Shown here: piece after piece, positions 18,093 through 25,856 of the stretch
How the letters are laid out: each line of letters opens with the position of its first letter
How positions within the stretch are numbered: position 1 is the stretch's first letter
Assembly: GCF_024220585.1 (NCBI RefSeq)
Contig: NZ_JAMXKF010000012.1
Coordinates: forward strand, 142,883-206,882
DNA length: 64,000 nt
From: Dyadobacter diqingensis
GTDB lineage: Bacteria > Bacteroidota > Bacteroidia > Cytophagales > Spirosomataceae
Direction: 5' to 3'
Program-made: the position numbers and the translations under genes
Notes under the pieces: model-generated
Database searches by the model: none
What the model saw: only the letters and a program-made list of their open reading frames with translations
Told to the model about the DNA's origin: nothing

Positions 18093-18359
18093 ATGGAAGA
18101 CGACAAAAATGGTACTGAAAAGGGAGCAGCAAGGCCCGATTCCACGAAAGGAATTTCAGGAAAAACGCCTTCAAAGTTCCTGAGATTTTCGGGCATGGCA
18201 ACCCAAATGCTGGGAACGATCCTGGTTTTTACATACGGCGGCTACCGGCTCGACCAATGGCAAATGAATAAAAAACCGGTCTGGACACTGGTGCTCTCTC
18301 TGACTTCGATCGCCGCTTCCTTGTATATGTTAATACGCAGCATTTCGAAATTAAAGTGA
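18093..18359 (+). CDS. AtpZ/AtpI family protein
   Basis: 88 residues with two TM helices (about 33-50 and 60-82). The core FSGMATQMLGTILVFTYGGYRLDQW matches the AtpZ/ATPase_gene1 family, small membrane proteins found at the head of F-type ATP synthase operons and thought to help assembly or ion supply. It is the first gene of the rightward atp operon, diverging from the SprE/PorW-like gene with a 134-nt gap to its GTG. Confidence 0.85.
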   Translation: MEDDKNGTEKGAARPDSTKGISGKTPSKFLRFSGMATQMLGTILVFTYGGYRLDQWQMNKKPVWTLVLSLTSIAASLYMLIRSISKLK

Positions 18360-18416
18360 TTTTGTCACCATTTATATACCAATTATCATATTATTAAATA
18401 ACGACTTTCAGCCCAC

Positions 18417-18776
18417 ATGTTACGAAGCATTATTGCGTCCATAATTTTAGCAATTGTATTATTTCTAGTCCAGCAATTTCACTACGACGCCTGGATACAT
18501 CCTTATATATGGTACATCCTTGCGTTCTTTGTGATGCTCTCATTTCTTATTCATCGCCTGATGGAATACGGACTTAGAAACAATCGGGAAAAATTTGTCA
18601 CGTTTTACCTTTCCACCATCGTTGGACGGCTTATCCTGAGTATTATTTTTATTGGAATATTTTTATATTCAGGGCTAACTGATTCATTTACATTTGTTCT
18701 TAACTTTTTTGCACTCTATTTATTTTATACATGCTTTGAAATATATGGTTTGTATTGTAACTTGCGCCGCGATTGA
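18417..18776 (+). CDS. small polytopic membrane protein in the atp operon (subunit I-like)
   Basis: 119 residues, about four TM helices (5-20, 29-47, 60-82, 87-110) and little else. It sits between the AtpZ-like gene and atpB, 57 nt and 24 nt away respectively, where other Bacteroidota encode a hypothetical protein thought equivalent to ATP synthase subunit I. No motif identifies it directly, so the role as an assembly factor for the c-ring is positional inference. Confidence 0.7.
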   Translation: MLRSIIASIILAIVLFLVQQFHYDAWIHPYIWYILAFFVMLSFLIHRLMEYGLRNNREKFVTFYLSTIVGRLILSIIFIGIFLYSGLTDSFTFVLNFFALYLFYTCFEIYGLYCNLRRD

Positions 18777-18800
18777 CAAAGCATAGTATTTCAAGCATTT

Positions 18801-19895
18801 ATGTATACGCCTTTACGACTGTTTATAACCACTGCCCTTGTTGCGGCAACTTGCTTTTTTAGCCTTCCGGCTTCGGCCCAGGAATCAGGTCATGATGACC
18901 ATAATAAGGTTGCTGAAAGTGTTAATAAAGCCGAGCACGAAATTGAACATAATCTGGAAGAGTCAGAAGAAAAGTTCAATATCGGCCAAATGATCATGCA
19001 CCACATTGCGGATTCTCATGAATGGGAGTTCTCTCACGGTGTAGCGATCCCCCTACCTGTTATTTTATACTCGGCAGATCGTGGTATAGAAGTTTTCTCT
19101 TCAAGTAATTTCCACAATGATCACCATGAGTACAATGGTTATCATCTGGTTCACGGAGATTCTGAGAAAATTGTTCCGGTTGATGAAGCCCGTGTAATTT
19201 ACGATTTCTCGATTACGAAAAACGTAGCTTCCATGATGCTTAGCGCCATTATCCTTGTCCTGATTTTTACCAGCATTGGTAAGGCTTATCAGAACAACAA
19301 AGGAAAAGCGCCAAAAGGATTTCAGTCTGCAATGGAAATCGTTATTCTGTTTATTCGTGACGACGTTGTTAAACCTAACGTAGGTCCTAACTACGAGAAG
19401 TATCTTCCTTACTTGCTGACATTGTTCTTCTTTATCCTTGTCAATAACATTTTAGGTCTTCTTCCGGGTGCAGCCAACGTTACAGGTAACATCGCGGTGA
19501 CGATGACACTTGCTGTGATCACTTTCATTATTGTTCACATCAATGCCAACAAACACTATTACCTTCACCTTGTGAAGCCAACAGGTGTACCTGCTCCATT
19601 GTTGCTTATCATGATCCCTGTTGAGATCGTGGGTGTGTTCATGAAGCCGTTCTCATTAATGGTTCGTCTTTTTGCAAACATGACAGCTGGTCACATCATC
19701 CTTTTAAGTTTATTCGGATTGATCTTCATATTCCAGAGCATGTTCATCGCTCCTGTAATATCACTATTTGCCTTGTTCCTTAACTTCATCGAAATCATGG
19801 TGGCGTTTATCCAGGCATTTATCTTTACCCTTTTATCGTCCATGTACATTGGCAGCGCGATTGAAGACCATCATCACGCCGACCACGGACACTGA
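18801..19895 (+). CDS. atpB: F1Fo ATP synthase subunit a
   Basis: 364 residues, roughly 90-100 longer than the E. coli protein. The conserved half-channel helix is clear: FSLMVRLFANMTAGHIILL with the essential Arg289. The extra length is N-terminal: a signal-peptide-like stretch ending ASAQ (residues 1-27), then a charged, His-rich region (HDDH, HH, HNDHHE) before the first core helix near 143. The C-terminus is also His-rich (EDHHHADHGH). Subunit a forms the proton path at the c-ring interface. It lies between the subunit I-like gene and atpE, as in a standard Fo operon. Confidence 0.95.
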   Translation: MYTPLRLFITTALVAATCFFSLPASAQESGHDDHNKVAESVNKAEHEIEHNLEESEEKFNIGQMIMHHIADSHEWEFSHGVAIPLPVILYSADRGIEVFSSSNFHNDHHEYNGYHLVHGDSEKIVPVDEARVIYDFSITKNVASMMLSAIILVLIFTSIGKAYQNNKGKAPKGFQSAMEIVILFIRDDVVKPNVGPNYEKYLPYLLTLFFFILVNNILGLLPGAANVTGNIAVTMTLAVITFIIVHINANKHYYLHLVKPTGVPAPLLLIMIPVEIVGVFMKPFSLMVRLFANMTAGHIILLSLFGLIFIFQSMFIAPVISLFALFLNFIEIMVAFIQAFIFTLLSSMYIGSAIEDHHHADHGH

Positions 19896-19944
19896 TTTTT
19901 TTAATCTCTTTTTTTATTAATTATATTTTAAAACAAACACAATT

Positions 19945-20208
19945 ATGTTGCTTCAAATTTTGCTTCAGGCTACAGAACAAGGTGGTGCAGGTCTAGCTGT
20001 TTTCGGTGCTGCTATCGGTGCTGGTCTTGCTGCTATCGGTGCTGGTCTTGGTATCGGTAAAATTGGTGGTTCTGCAATGGAAGGTATCGCTCGTCAGCCA
20101 GAAGCTGCTGGTGCTATCCAAACTGCAATGCTTATCATTGCTGCTCTTATCGAAGCGGTAGCGTTGTTCGCAGCGGTTATCTGTCTGCTTATCTCGTTCA
20201 AGCTTTAG
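19945..20208 (+). CDS. atpE: F1Fo ATP synthase subunit c
   Basis: 87 residues, a hairpin of two helices. Helix 1 has the glycine pattern GAGLAAIGAGLGIG, the polar loop is ARQPEA (49-54), and helix 2 carries the ion-binding Glu70 in IIAALIEAVALF. The residue after Glu is Ala and helix 1 lacks the Gln typical of sodium-type rings, so protons are the likely coupling ion. Within the gene a 21-nt unit encoding AAIGAGL is repeated in tandem with identical codons (20008-20050), consistent with strong codon bias. A stable hairpin follows at 20281-20305. Confidence 0.96.
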   Translation: MLLQILLQATEQGGAGLAVFGAAIGAGLAAIGAGLGIGKIGGSAMEGIARQPEAAGAIQTAMLIIAALIEAVALFAAVICLLISFKL

Positions 20209-20280
20209 TAACGAATTTGAGATTTCGGTCTCATGCTTTATCTCTTTCGCATTAGGCCTGGAGACTGGCAAAAAAACTTA

Positions 20281-20305
20281 CCGTGGAAGCATTAGGCTTC
20301 CACGG
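20281..20305 (+). terminator. hairpin between atpE and atpF (attenuator or mRNA-stabilising element)
   Basis: A perfect 10-bp stem CCGTGGAAGC (20281-20290) / GCTTCCACGG (20296-20305), 5-nt loop, followed by CTTTTAATAAAAG. It sits in the 187-nt atpE-atpF gap inside the operon, so it is more likely a partial terminator or 3'-end stabiliser that raises atpE mRNA than a full stop. Confidence 0.6.
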
Positions 20306-20395
20306 CTTTTAATAAAAGAGAGTGTCCGGAAGTATTAGTTACCAAAACTTACACTTCGCATTTAAAGATTTTACAACTCAAAAACATTAAATATT

Positions 20396-20890
20396 ATGTC
20401 ATTGCTTACTCCTAACCCAGGTCTTATTTTCTGGATGCTGGTGGTATTTTTAATGGTTGTTTTCATTCTTGCCAAATTTGCATGGAAACCTATCATTAAA
20501 GGCTTAAAAGATCGTGAAAACGAAATTCAGGGTGCTCTTGATCTTGCTGAAAGAACTAAGGCTGAAATGATCAAATTGAAGTCTGATAACGAAAAGCTGA
20601 TTGCAGAAGCTAACGCTGTACGCGATCGTATCCTTCGTGATGCAAAAGAAGCTTCTGACCGCATGATCGCTGAGTCGAAAGACAGAGCAGTTGTAGAAGG
20701 ACAGAAAATGATTGACAGTGCACGTGACACAATCCGTAACGAGCAGCATGCTGCAATCGCTAAAATGCGTAAAGAAGTAGCTACTTTATCTCTTGAAATC
20801 GCTGAGCAGGTATTGCACCGTGAATTGAAAGATAAAGAGTCTCAGGAAAAACTGATTGCAGATCTTGCTTCTTCAGCACGTATGAACTAA
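20396..20890 (+). CDS. atpF: F1Fo ATP synthase subunit b
   Basis: 164 residues, normal length. One N-terminal TM helix (LIFWMLVVFLMVVFILAKF, about 10-28) followed by KPIIKGLKDRENEIQGAL and a long charged coiled coil to the C-terminus. Two b subunits form the peripheral stalk that holds F1 to subunit a. It lies 187 nt after atpE with a hairpin between them and 51 nt before atpH. Confidence 0.95.
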   Translation: MSLLTPNPGLIFWMLVVFLMVVFILAKFAWKPIIKGLKDRENEIQGALDLAERTKAEMIKLKSDNEKLIAEANAVRDRILRDAKEASDRMIAESKDRAVVEGQKMIDSARDTIRNEQHAAIAKMRKEVATLSLEIAEQVLHRELKDKESQEKLIADLASSARMN

Positions 20891-20941
20891 GGTTCGGCGA
20901 CGCTGTGATGTTCTTTCATTCAAAAAATTAATTGATTCCCT

Positions 20942-21478
20942 ATGTCAGTAGGTATAGTTGCCGCCAGATACGCTAAATCTCTTATCGAACTGGCTAAAGA
21001 AAAAAATGTTATTGAAGCGGTATACGAGGACATGAAATTGTTCAAGGATACAGCGGAAAAAAATCGTGGTCTGTTACTGGCACTGAAAAGTCCGGTAGTA
21101 CGTCACGAAAAGAAACTGGCTATTTTGAAAGCGATTTTCCAGGATAAAGTAAATCCGGTTTCTTTCTCAATATTTACGATCATCACAAAAAAGAACCGTG
21201 AGTCAATCCTTGATGCGATTGCTGACGAGTTTATAACGGCTTACAATGAATACCAGGGTATTCAGAAAGCAACTGTAATTACTTCGACTCCGTTGACTGA
21301 GGAGCTTCGCAAGCAGTTCAACAATATTGTTGCAAGCGCTACGGGCAAAACAGTAGAACTGGAAGAGAAAGTAGATCCTAGCTTAATCGGTGGTTATTTG
21401 CTTCGTGTAAACGACCGCCAGATCGATGCGTCTCTTCGCAGCCGTCTGAATGAGCTTAAATTACAGCTTGCCAACTAA
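20942..21478 (+). CDS. atpH: F1Fo ATP synthase subunit delta
   Basis: 178 residues, typical of delta/OSCP. It starts VAARYAKSLIELAKEKNVIEAVYEDM and ends with the conserved EEKVDPSLIGGYLLRVNDRQIDASLRSRLNELK. Delta joins the peripheral stalk to the top of the F1 alpha subunits. In most bacteria atpA and atpG follow directly; here a strong terminator (21504-21532) and a leftward gene follow instead, so this operon carries the Fo part plus delta only. Confidence 0.95.
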   Translation: MSVGIVAARYAKSLIELAKEKNVIEAVYEDMKLFKDTAEKNRGLLLALKSPVVRHEKKLAILKAIFQDKVNPVSFSIFTIITKKNRESILDAIADEFITAYNEYQGIQKATVITSTPLTEELRKQFNNIVASATGKTVELEEKVDPSLIGGYLLRVNDRQIDASLRSRLNELKLQLAN

Positions 21479-21503
21479 GATTTTTTTATCTGCATAATGT
21501 GGA

Positions 21504-21532
21504 AAGACCCGGCTGCTATGCGGCCGGGTCTT
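21504..21532 (+). terminator. intrinsic terminator of the atp operon
   Basis: Stem AAGACCCGGC (21504-21513) with GCCGGGTCTT (21523-21532), loop of 9 nt, followed by CTTTTTT. It lies 25 nt after the atpH stop and ends the operon before the convergent TIM-barrel gene. Confidence 0.88.
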
Positions 21533-21563
21533 CTTTTTTATCCTGATATCTGAAATCAAAAGA

Positions 21564-22454
21564 CTAAACCTTCATCTTCACCAGATTGCCATAACTTATT
21601 GCAATGGCTTCCAAAGGAGGTCTTTTACAAACATCCTGCTCAACGAAGAAATGTGTCATACCCGCAGTTTTTCTGGCAGCAAAGATTTTCGCGAAATCGA
21701 TGGCGCCTGTCCCTACCTCCGCAAACGCTTTATCCGGCCCTTTTTCCATGTCTTTAACATGCCATAAGGGGAAACGGCCAGGATGTTGTTTGAAAAGCTC
21801 CACAGGATCTAAACCGGCCCTAACAGCCCAGTACAAATCCAGTTCAAGTTTTACCAACGATGCATCTGTATTCTTTGTGATGATATCGTACGGAAGTTCT
21901 CTGTCAAGTTTCTGGAATTCGAAATCGTGGTTGTGGTATCCAAACTGGATTCCTGCCGCCTTACAGATCTCTCCCGACTTATTGAAAAGCACAGCGTACT
22001 TTTTATAGTCGTCGATTGACTTACGCTCGTCAGGAGTCAGGTAAGCACACATCATGTATTTCTGGCCTAGTTCAGCGGAATCATCCACTGCACGTTTCCA
22101 GTCGTTTGACAACGTTCCTTTTCTGTCAGGTGCTGCAATGCCGGCACCATAGTGACCACTCACCGGATTTAACCCCAAGCCGTTCAGAAGAGATTTGAAT
22201 TCCTTAACAGTTTTACCAAAGAATTTTCCGTCGGTATAGCCAAATGTTTCCACTTCCTTATATCCGATCGCCGCCACTTTTTTAAGGGTTCCTTCAAGAT
22301 CTTTGCTTAGGTCATCTCTTAAAGTATAAAGCTGCAAACCAATTTTAGACGTTCCTTTCGCCATCGAAGGAATGCGTGAAAGCAAAGGGATTGATAGTGC
22401 CACTGCACTGGTACGGAGAAAAGATTTCCGCGAGATTTTCTGGTTAAAGTCCAT
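21564..22454 (-). CDS. exported sugar phosphate isomerase/epimerase (TIM barrel)
   Basis: 296 residues from the ATG at 22454; a TTG at 22469 would add 5. The N-terminus resembles a Tat signal, SRKSFLRTSAVALS, with Arg-Lys instead of Arg-Arg, ending near SMAKG. The rest is an AP-endonuclease-2/xylose-isomerase-like TIM barrel: IGLQLYTLRDDL, FGYHNHDFEF and ELDLYWAVRAGLDP, HVKDM and FVEQD, which carry the usual metal-binding Glu, His and Asp. Such proteins isomerise or epimerise sugars or cyclitols; the substrate cannot be predicted. It starts 31 nt after the exported esterase and is probably cotranscribed with it. Confidence 0.84.
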   Translation of the reverse strand: MDFNQKISRKSFLRTSAVALSIPLLSRIPSMAKGTSKIGLQLYTLRDDLSKDLEGTLKKVAAIGYKEVETFGYTDGKFFGKTVKEFKSLLNGLGLNPVSGHYGAGIAAPDRKGTLSNDWKRAVDDSAELGQKYMMCAYLTPDERKSIDDYKKYAVLFNKSGEICKAAGIQFGYHNHDFEFQKLDRELPYDIITKNTDASLVKLELDLYWAVRAGLDPVELFKQHPGRFPLWHVKDMEKGPDKAFAEVGTGAIDFAKIFAARKTAGMTHFFVEQDVCKRPPLEAIAISYGNLVKMKV

Positions 22455-22485
22455 TTGACCTGGTGACAAGAGATAAATAAAAATA

Positions 22486-24165
22486 CTACTTTGTTATTGT
22501 TACAACGCCTGAACTGTTCATAAGCGTCAGCACCGATTCCGGTAATTTCCAATCCTGGGTAAAATATCCGTCGGTTATGATGTTCTTAAATGAATCTTTG
22601 AAAAATAAAAGATCTTTAAATTCCGGTAAACTTCTGTGTGTAGCCGGCACAAAGGGGAAACCTTTATCCTCTGCCCCTGCCCACCATGGTAATCCGGAGC
22701 TTACCGTCACATAGTGTCCGCCAACCGGGAACACGTAAAGCAATCCATAATTGGATGCGGAAGTACTTAAATGAACTGGCAGTTTATCGGCATATTTATT
22801 GATTACGGCATTGGTTTCTTTCGTTCCAAAAAGTATAAGATTTGCGCTTGCATGATCACTTTCCCGCACCTCCTTATCTGATACAATCCGGGGGAAAAAC
22901 ATAATCCTGCCTAAAAACGGACCACGATAAGCTGACCAGTCAGCCGCTGCATTGGCGATATCAAGACGCTTTTTCAATTCCTCCTGTGAAGGATTATCCG
23001 CTGTGCCATAAACATAGATATGACGGGTTGAGAAAGCATCAAAAACCGGACCTTCCGAACCTTTTCCTTTCAGTCCGGCATTTGCTGGCTGTTGTTTAAC
23101 AATCGTCCAGGCATTGCCTTTTTTTGCGAAAGAAAACGTACTGTCTGCCTTGCCTGACAACGTGGTCCCGTCAATAACAACAGTATAGTTTTGTCCCGCA
23201 CTGAACCGCGGATGCCCTTTTAATTTAAGCGAAAAGGCTTCAAGATTCTTCGTTTTAACATCAATGTTATTACCCTTTTTGAAACCTGCATCGATTTCTG
23301 CAAGCAAACCGCTTTTGATCCCATCAAGCTGCACCCAATAAGCTTTATTGTATTTGTAAAACTTGCTGGCAAATTTTACAGCGTTCGGATATTGATTTCT
23401 GACCTGGTTAAACCAACCGAAAATAAACTCTTCGTCATAGGCATTCACCCAGCTGTCGTGTTTGACATCGACAAATTCCTTATAAGTAACTTCTACCCCC
23501 ATATCCTGCATTTTGGAAACCCATGCTCTGGTTCCTTCTACGGGTACAACAGGATCTTTATCGCCATGGAAAAAATGAACAGCCAAATTTGACGCATTAC
23601 CAGCCAGGTCAATCGTGCCAGCCGGTGGTGCCGGGCAAACCGGTGCGATCGCAGCCCAGATATCCGGACGCGTGAGCCCGATCCAGAGCGTTCCGCCGCC
23701 GCCCATCGACAAGCCGGTCAGATATGTCCTGTCTTCATCAACACTAAATCTCCTTTTTACATCGGCAAGCACATCGTAAACATCCTGCTCCGGGATTCCC
23801 TGGTAACCGGCAGTTCCGCGTGCATAAGGCGAGGCCACAATAAAATCAACATCGTCCCAGCTTGGGAAATGGCGCGTAGCTTCCACATCCGTCTCGCCTT
23901 CTGCATTGCTCTTTCCGAAAACGCGGCGTAAAGCAAGCCTATGGTTGGAACCTGCACCGTGTAGCATCATCACCAGTGGGTATTTTTTAGAAGCATCATA
24001 ATTTTTGGGAAGGTACAGTCCATACGGTTGCTCCGTGTCATCCGCCGCTGAAAAGAATGTCAGAACCTGAGGCCCTTCGGATAATTTCTGCCCGAAAGAC
24101 AGCACAGGACTTATTAATATTAACACAAGTGTGCAAAATATACCGAACCGGGAATTTCCTCTCAT
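22486..24165 (-). CDS. exported alpha/beta hydrolase (prolyl-oligopeptidase/esterase type)
   Basis: 559 residues from the ATG at 24165. A signal peptide (about 1-26, ending LSFGQ) is followed by an alpha/beta-hydrolase domain: PLVMMLHGAGSN, the nucleophile elbow GLSMGGG with Ser155, FHGDKDPVVP with Asp206 and VKHDSW with His238 (numbering two higher than from the ATG). This is the catalytic triad of PHB-depolymerase/feruloyl-esterase-like enzymes. The C-terminal 300 residues have no domain I recognise. The neighbouring exported TIM-barrel isomerase suggests periplasmic carbohydrate processing, which is inference. Confidence 0.82.
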   Translation of the reverse strand: MRGNSRFGIFCTLVLILISPVLSFGQKLSEGPQVLTFFSAADDTEQPYGLYLPKNYDASKKYPLVMMLHGAGSNHRLALRRVFGKSNAEGETDVEATRHFPSWDDVDFIVASPYARGTAGYQGIPEQDVYDVLADVKRRFSVDEDRTYLTGLSMGGGGTLWIGLTRPDIWAAIAPVCPAPPAGTIDLAGNASNLAVHFFHGDKDPVVPVEGTRAWVSKMQDMGVEVTYKEFVDVKHDSWVNAYDEEFIFGWFNQVRNQYPNAVKFASKFYKYNKAYWVQLDGIKSGLLAEIDAGFKKGNNIDVKTKNLEAFSLKLKGHPRFSAGQNYTVVIDGTTLSGKADSTFSFAKKGNAWTIVKQQPANAGLKGKGSEGPVFDAFSTRHIYVYGTADNPSQEELKKRLDIANAAADWSAYRGPFLGRIMFFPRIVSDKEVRESDHASANLILFGTKETNAVINKYADKLPVHLSTSASNYGLLYVFPVGGHYVTVSSGLPWWAGAEDKGFPFVPATHRSLPEFKDLLFFKDSFKNIITDGYFTQDWKLPESVLTLMNSSGVVTITK

Positions 24166-24278
24166 ATACAAATATTAAAACTTCCAAAGTTTAAATATAA
24201 TCTAAATCATAACGTTCTCCGTCGCTTTTTCCCAATTGATTCTCTGATTCTTTAAATATTGCAAATCGGGGTACAAAA

Positions 24279-24306
24279 AAAGGCCTGATTCGAAAATCAG
24301 GCCTTT
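24279..24306 (-). terminator. intrinsic terminator after the DUF937-OmpA gene
   Basis: A perfect 12-bp stem AAAGGCCTGATT (24279-24290) / AATCAGGCCTTT (24295-24306) with a 4-nt loop; on the minus strand it runs into a T tract (TTTTTTT) 18 nt after the stop codon. Confidence 0.9.
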
Positions 24307-24323
24307 CATTTAGTAACCAGCAT

Positions 24324-25559
24324 CTATTTTCTCGTCACATTGATCGCGATCCGGCGGTTTTTAGCCCTTCCTTCTTCGGTATCATTGCTCTCTATCGGAT
24401 GGTCAATTCCATAACCTTCCGACTGAACACGACTGGCCTTTATATTCTTTTTGGCAATACCTTTTTTCACAGCATCCGCACGATTTTTTGACAAGCTTAG
24501 ATTTGCAGCCGCATCGCCGGTGTTGTCAGTATAACCTCCGATCTTGATATTGACATTGGGATAAGCCCGCATGATTTCGGCAATATTGTTGACCTGCTCC
24601 TCTGATTCTGTATTGAGCTCAGCCATATTCGGCTCAAAAACAATTCTGTCAAAATCGATCCATACGTTCTTATCTACCGTCCGGCTCGAATCCTGTATAA
24701 AGTTGAGCAATTTTGCCTCTGTGCCATGTTCTGGAATATTCAGTTCGATGTCTTTTGGAAGCTTCCGCGTTACCAGTCTTCCTGGGCTACTATCCGCAGG
24801 TCCTTTCCCGCTCTTCTTAGCTCCCTCAGCTTCTACTGGAAAATCTTCGACAACCACTGTTTCTTCTCCTCGGTTCAGTTTCTTGTATCCCCAGATTATC
24901 GCCGCCAGAAACAAGACAGCCACCAAAAGATAACCGAGTTTCTTTTTACCGGAAACCGGCTTATTTTCCAGATGATGTTCGCTTAAAGGGTTACGCTGAA
25001 GATTTTTATTCAACTCTTCGAGCCCTTTGAAATCCCAGAGAGCGGAAAGATCTTTTGGCAAATATTTGAGGATATGTTCTTTCTGAGCGACCAGAAGGGT
25101 AGTGAGTTTTAAAGGGTCTATTGATTTTTCCTTCACCTGTTTCCCCACCACACTCAAAACGATCGGGGCAGATATGCTGAGAATGTTGGAAACCGAGTAA
25201 CTTTTCAGACCTGTTGAAGCTGAAATAGAGTCGGTCACAATCTTAAGGTCCGTGTCCAGCAACATCGGAAGCAATGACAGCCCCATGGTGATCAAATCTT
25301 TCGATTTGACAGGATCTGACAAAACGCCGGCAAGATCCTTTAAAACGTAATCTTCATTGTTGAGATTCATCAGACCAATCAGCTCATGAACGCCGCCAGA
25401 AGTGGAAGCTTTATTCATGATCGCTCCAATAAGCCCCGGAAGGGTTCCTAATAAAGCGGTCTGGACGTCTCCTGTACTCTCTTCGGTTAAAGCAGAAATG
25501 ATGTAACCGACTTCTTTTGTAATATATCCCTTTGTTAACTCCAGTAAATTGACAGCCAT
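24324..25559 (-). CDS. DUF937 and OmpA domain membrane protein
   Basis: 411 residues with an unusual two-part build. Residues 1 to about 170 are a YidB/DUF937-like helical region (LLGTLPGLIGAIMNKAS, LSLLPMLL, LSISAPIVLSVVGKQVKEK). A single TM helix follows at 208-225, then a linker, and an OmpA peptidoglycan-binding domain at about 300-411 with the key TDNTGD at 344-349, LSKNRA at 356-361 and RAKNRRI near the end. The topology puts the DUF937 part in the cytoplasm and the OmpA part in the periplasm, which would tether an inner-membrane protein to the wall. The cellular role is unknown. It has its own terminator at 24279-24306. Confidence 0.8.
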   Translation of the reverse strand: MAVNLLELTKGYITKEVGYIISALTEESTGDVQTALLGTLPGLIGAIMNKASTSGGVHELIGLMNLNNEDYVLKDLAGVLSDPVKSKDLITMGLSLLPMLLDTDLKIVTDSISASTGLKSYSVSNILSISAPIVLSVVGKQVKEKSIDPLKLTTLLVAQKEHILKYLPKDLSALWDFKGLEELNKNLQRNPLSEHHLENKPVSGKKKLGYLLVAVLFLAAIIWGYKKLNRGEETVVVEDFPVEAEGAKKSGKGPADSSPGRLVTRKLPKDIELNIPEHGTEAKLLNFIQDSSRTVDKNVWIDFDRIVFEPNMAELNTESEEQVNNIAEIMRAYPNVNIKIGGYTDNTGDAAANLSLSKNRADAVKKGIAKKNIKASRVQSEGYGIDHPIESNDTEEGRAKNRRIAINVTRK

Positions 25560-25718
25560 AATGGTTGGTATTCTTTGTCTTGTTTAAGTTTTAAATCAAC
25601 GTTCATAATTTATCTGGAGGATATGCAAATTAATAATATTTTAATCATATAATTCTTATCAATTTACCACTAAAATTAATAAGAAAGTTTTTAAACGGTG
25701 GTGATAATCATTAAATAT

Positions 25719-25778
25719 AATAAGCTGGTTACTTGACCTCTTCGAACATGATTGGCCACCCGAGGTAACCACCTTATT
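25719..25778. other. imperfect long hairpin in the 297-nt gap between clpC and the OmpA gene
   Basis: AATAAGCTGGTTAC (25719-25732) pairs with GTAACCACCTTATT (25765-25778) with a single mismatch, and CCTC/GAGG can extend it inward past a 4-nt bulge. It lies 160 nt upstream of the leftward DUF937-OmpA start, beyond the clpC terminator, and has no T tract. The rest of the gap is AT-rich with no ORF that I can support and no recognisable promoter. Confidence 0.4.
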
Positions 25779-25795
25779 TACAGAGACTAAAAAAG

Positions 25796-25828
25796 TAAAG
25801 AGGCAGAATCAAAAGACCTGCCTCTTTA
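25796..25828 (-). terminator. intrinsic terminator of clpC
   Basis: Stem TAAAGAGGCAG (25796-25806) / CTGCCTCTTTA (25818-25828), loop 11 nt, followed on the minus strand by CTTTTTTA. It lies 28 nt after the clpC stop. Confidence 0.82.
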
Positions 25829-25856
25829 ACTATATCCATTGCTAACTGATCTTAAA

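Noticed and set aside
19945..20208. Sodium-type c-ring
   Set aside because: The residue after the ion-binding Glu is Ala and helix 1 lacks the sodium-coordinating Gln, so a proton ring is more likely.
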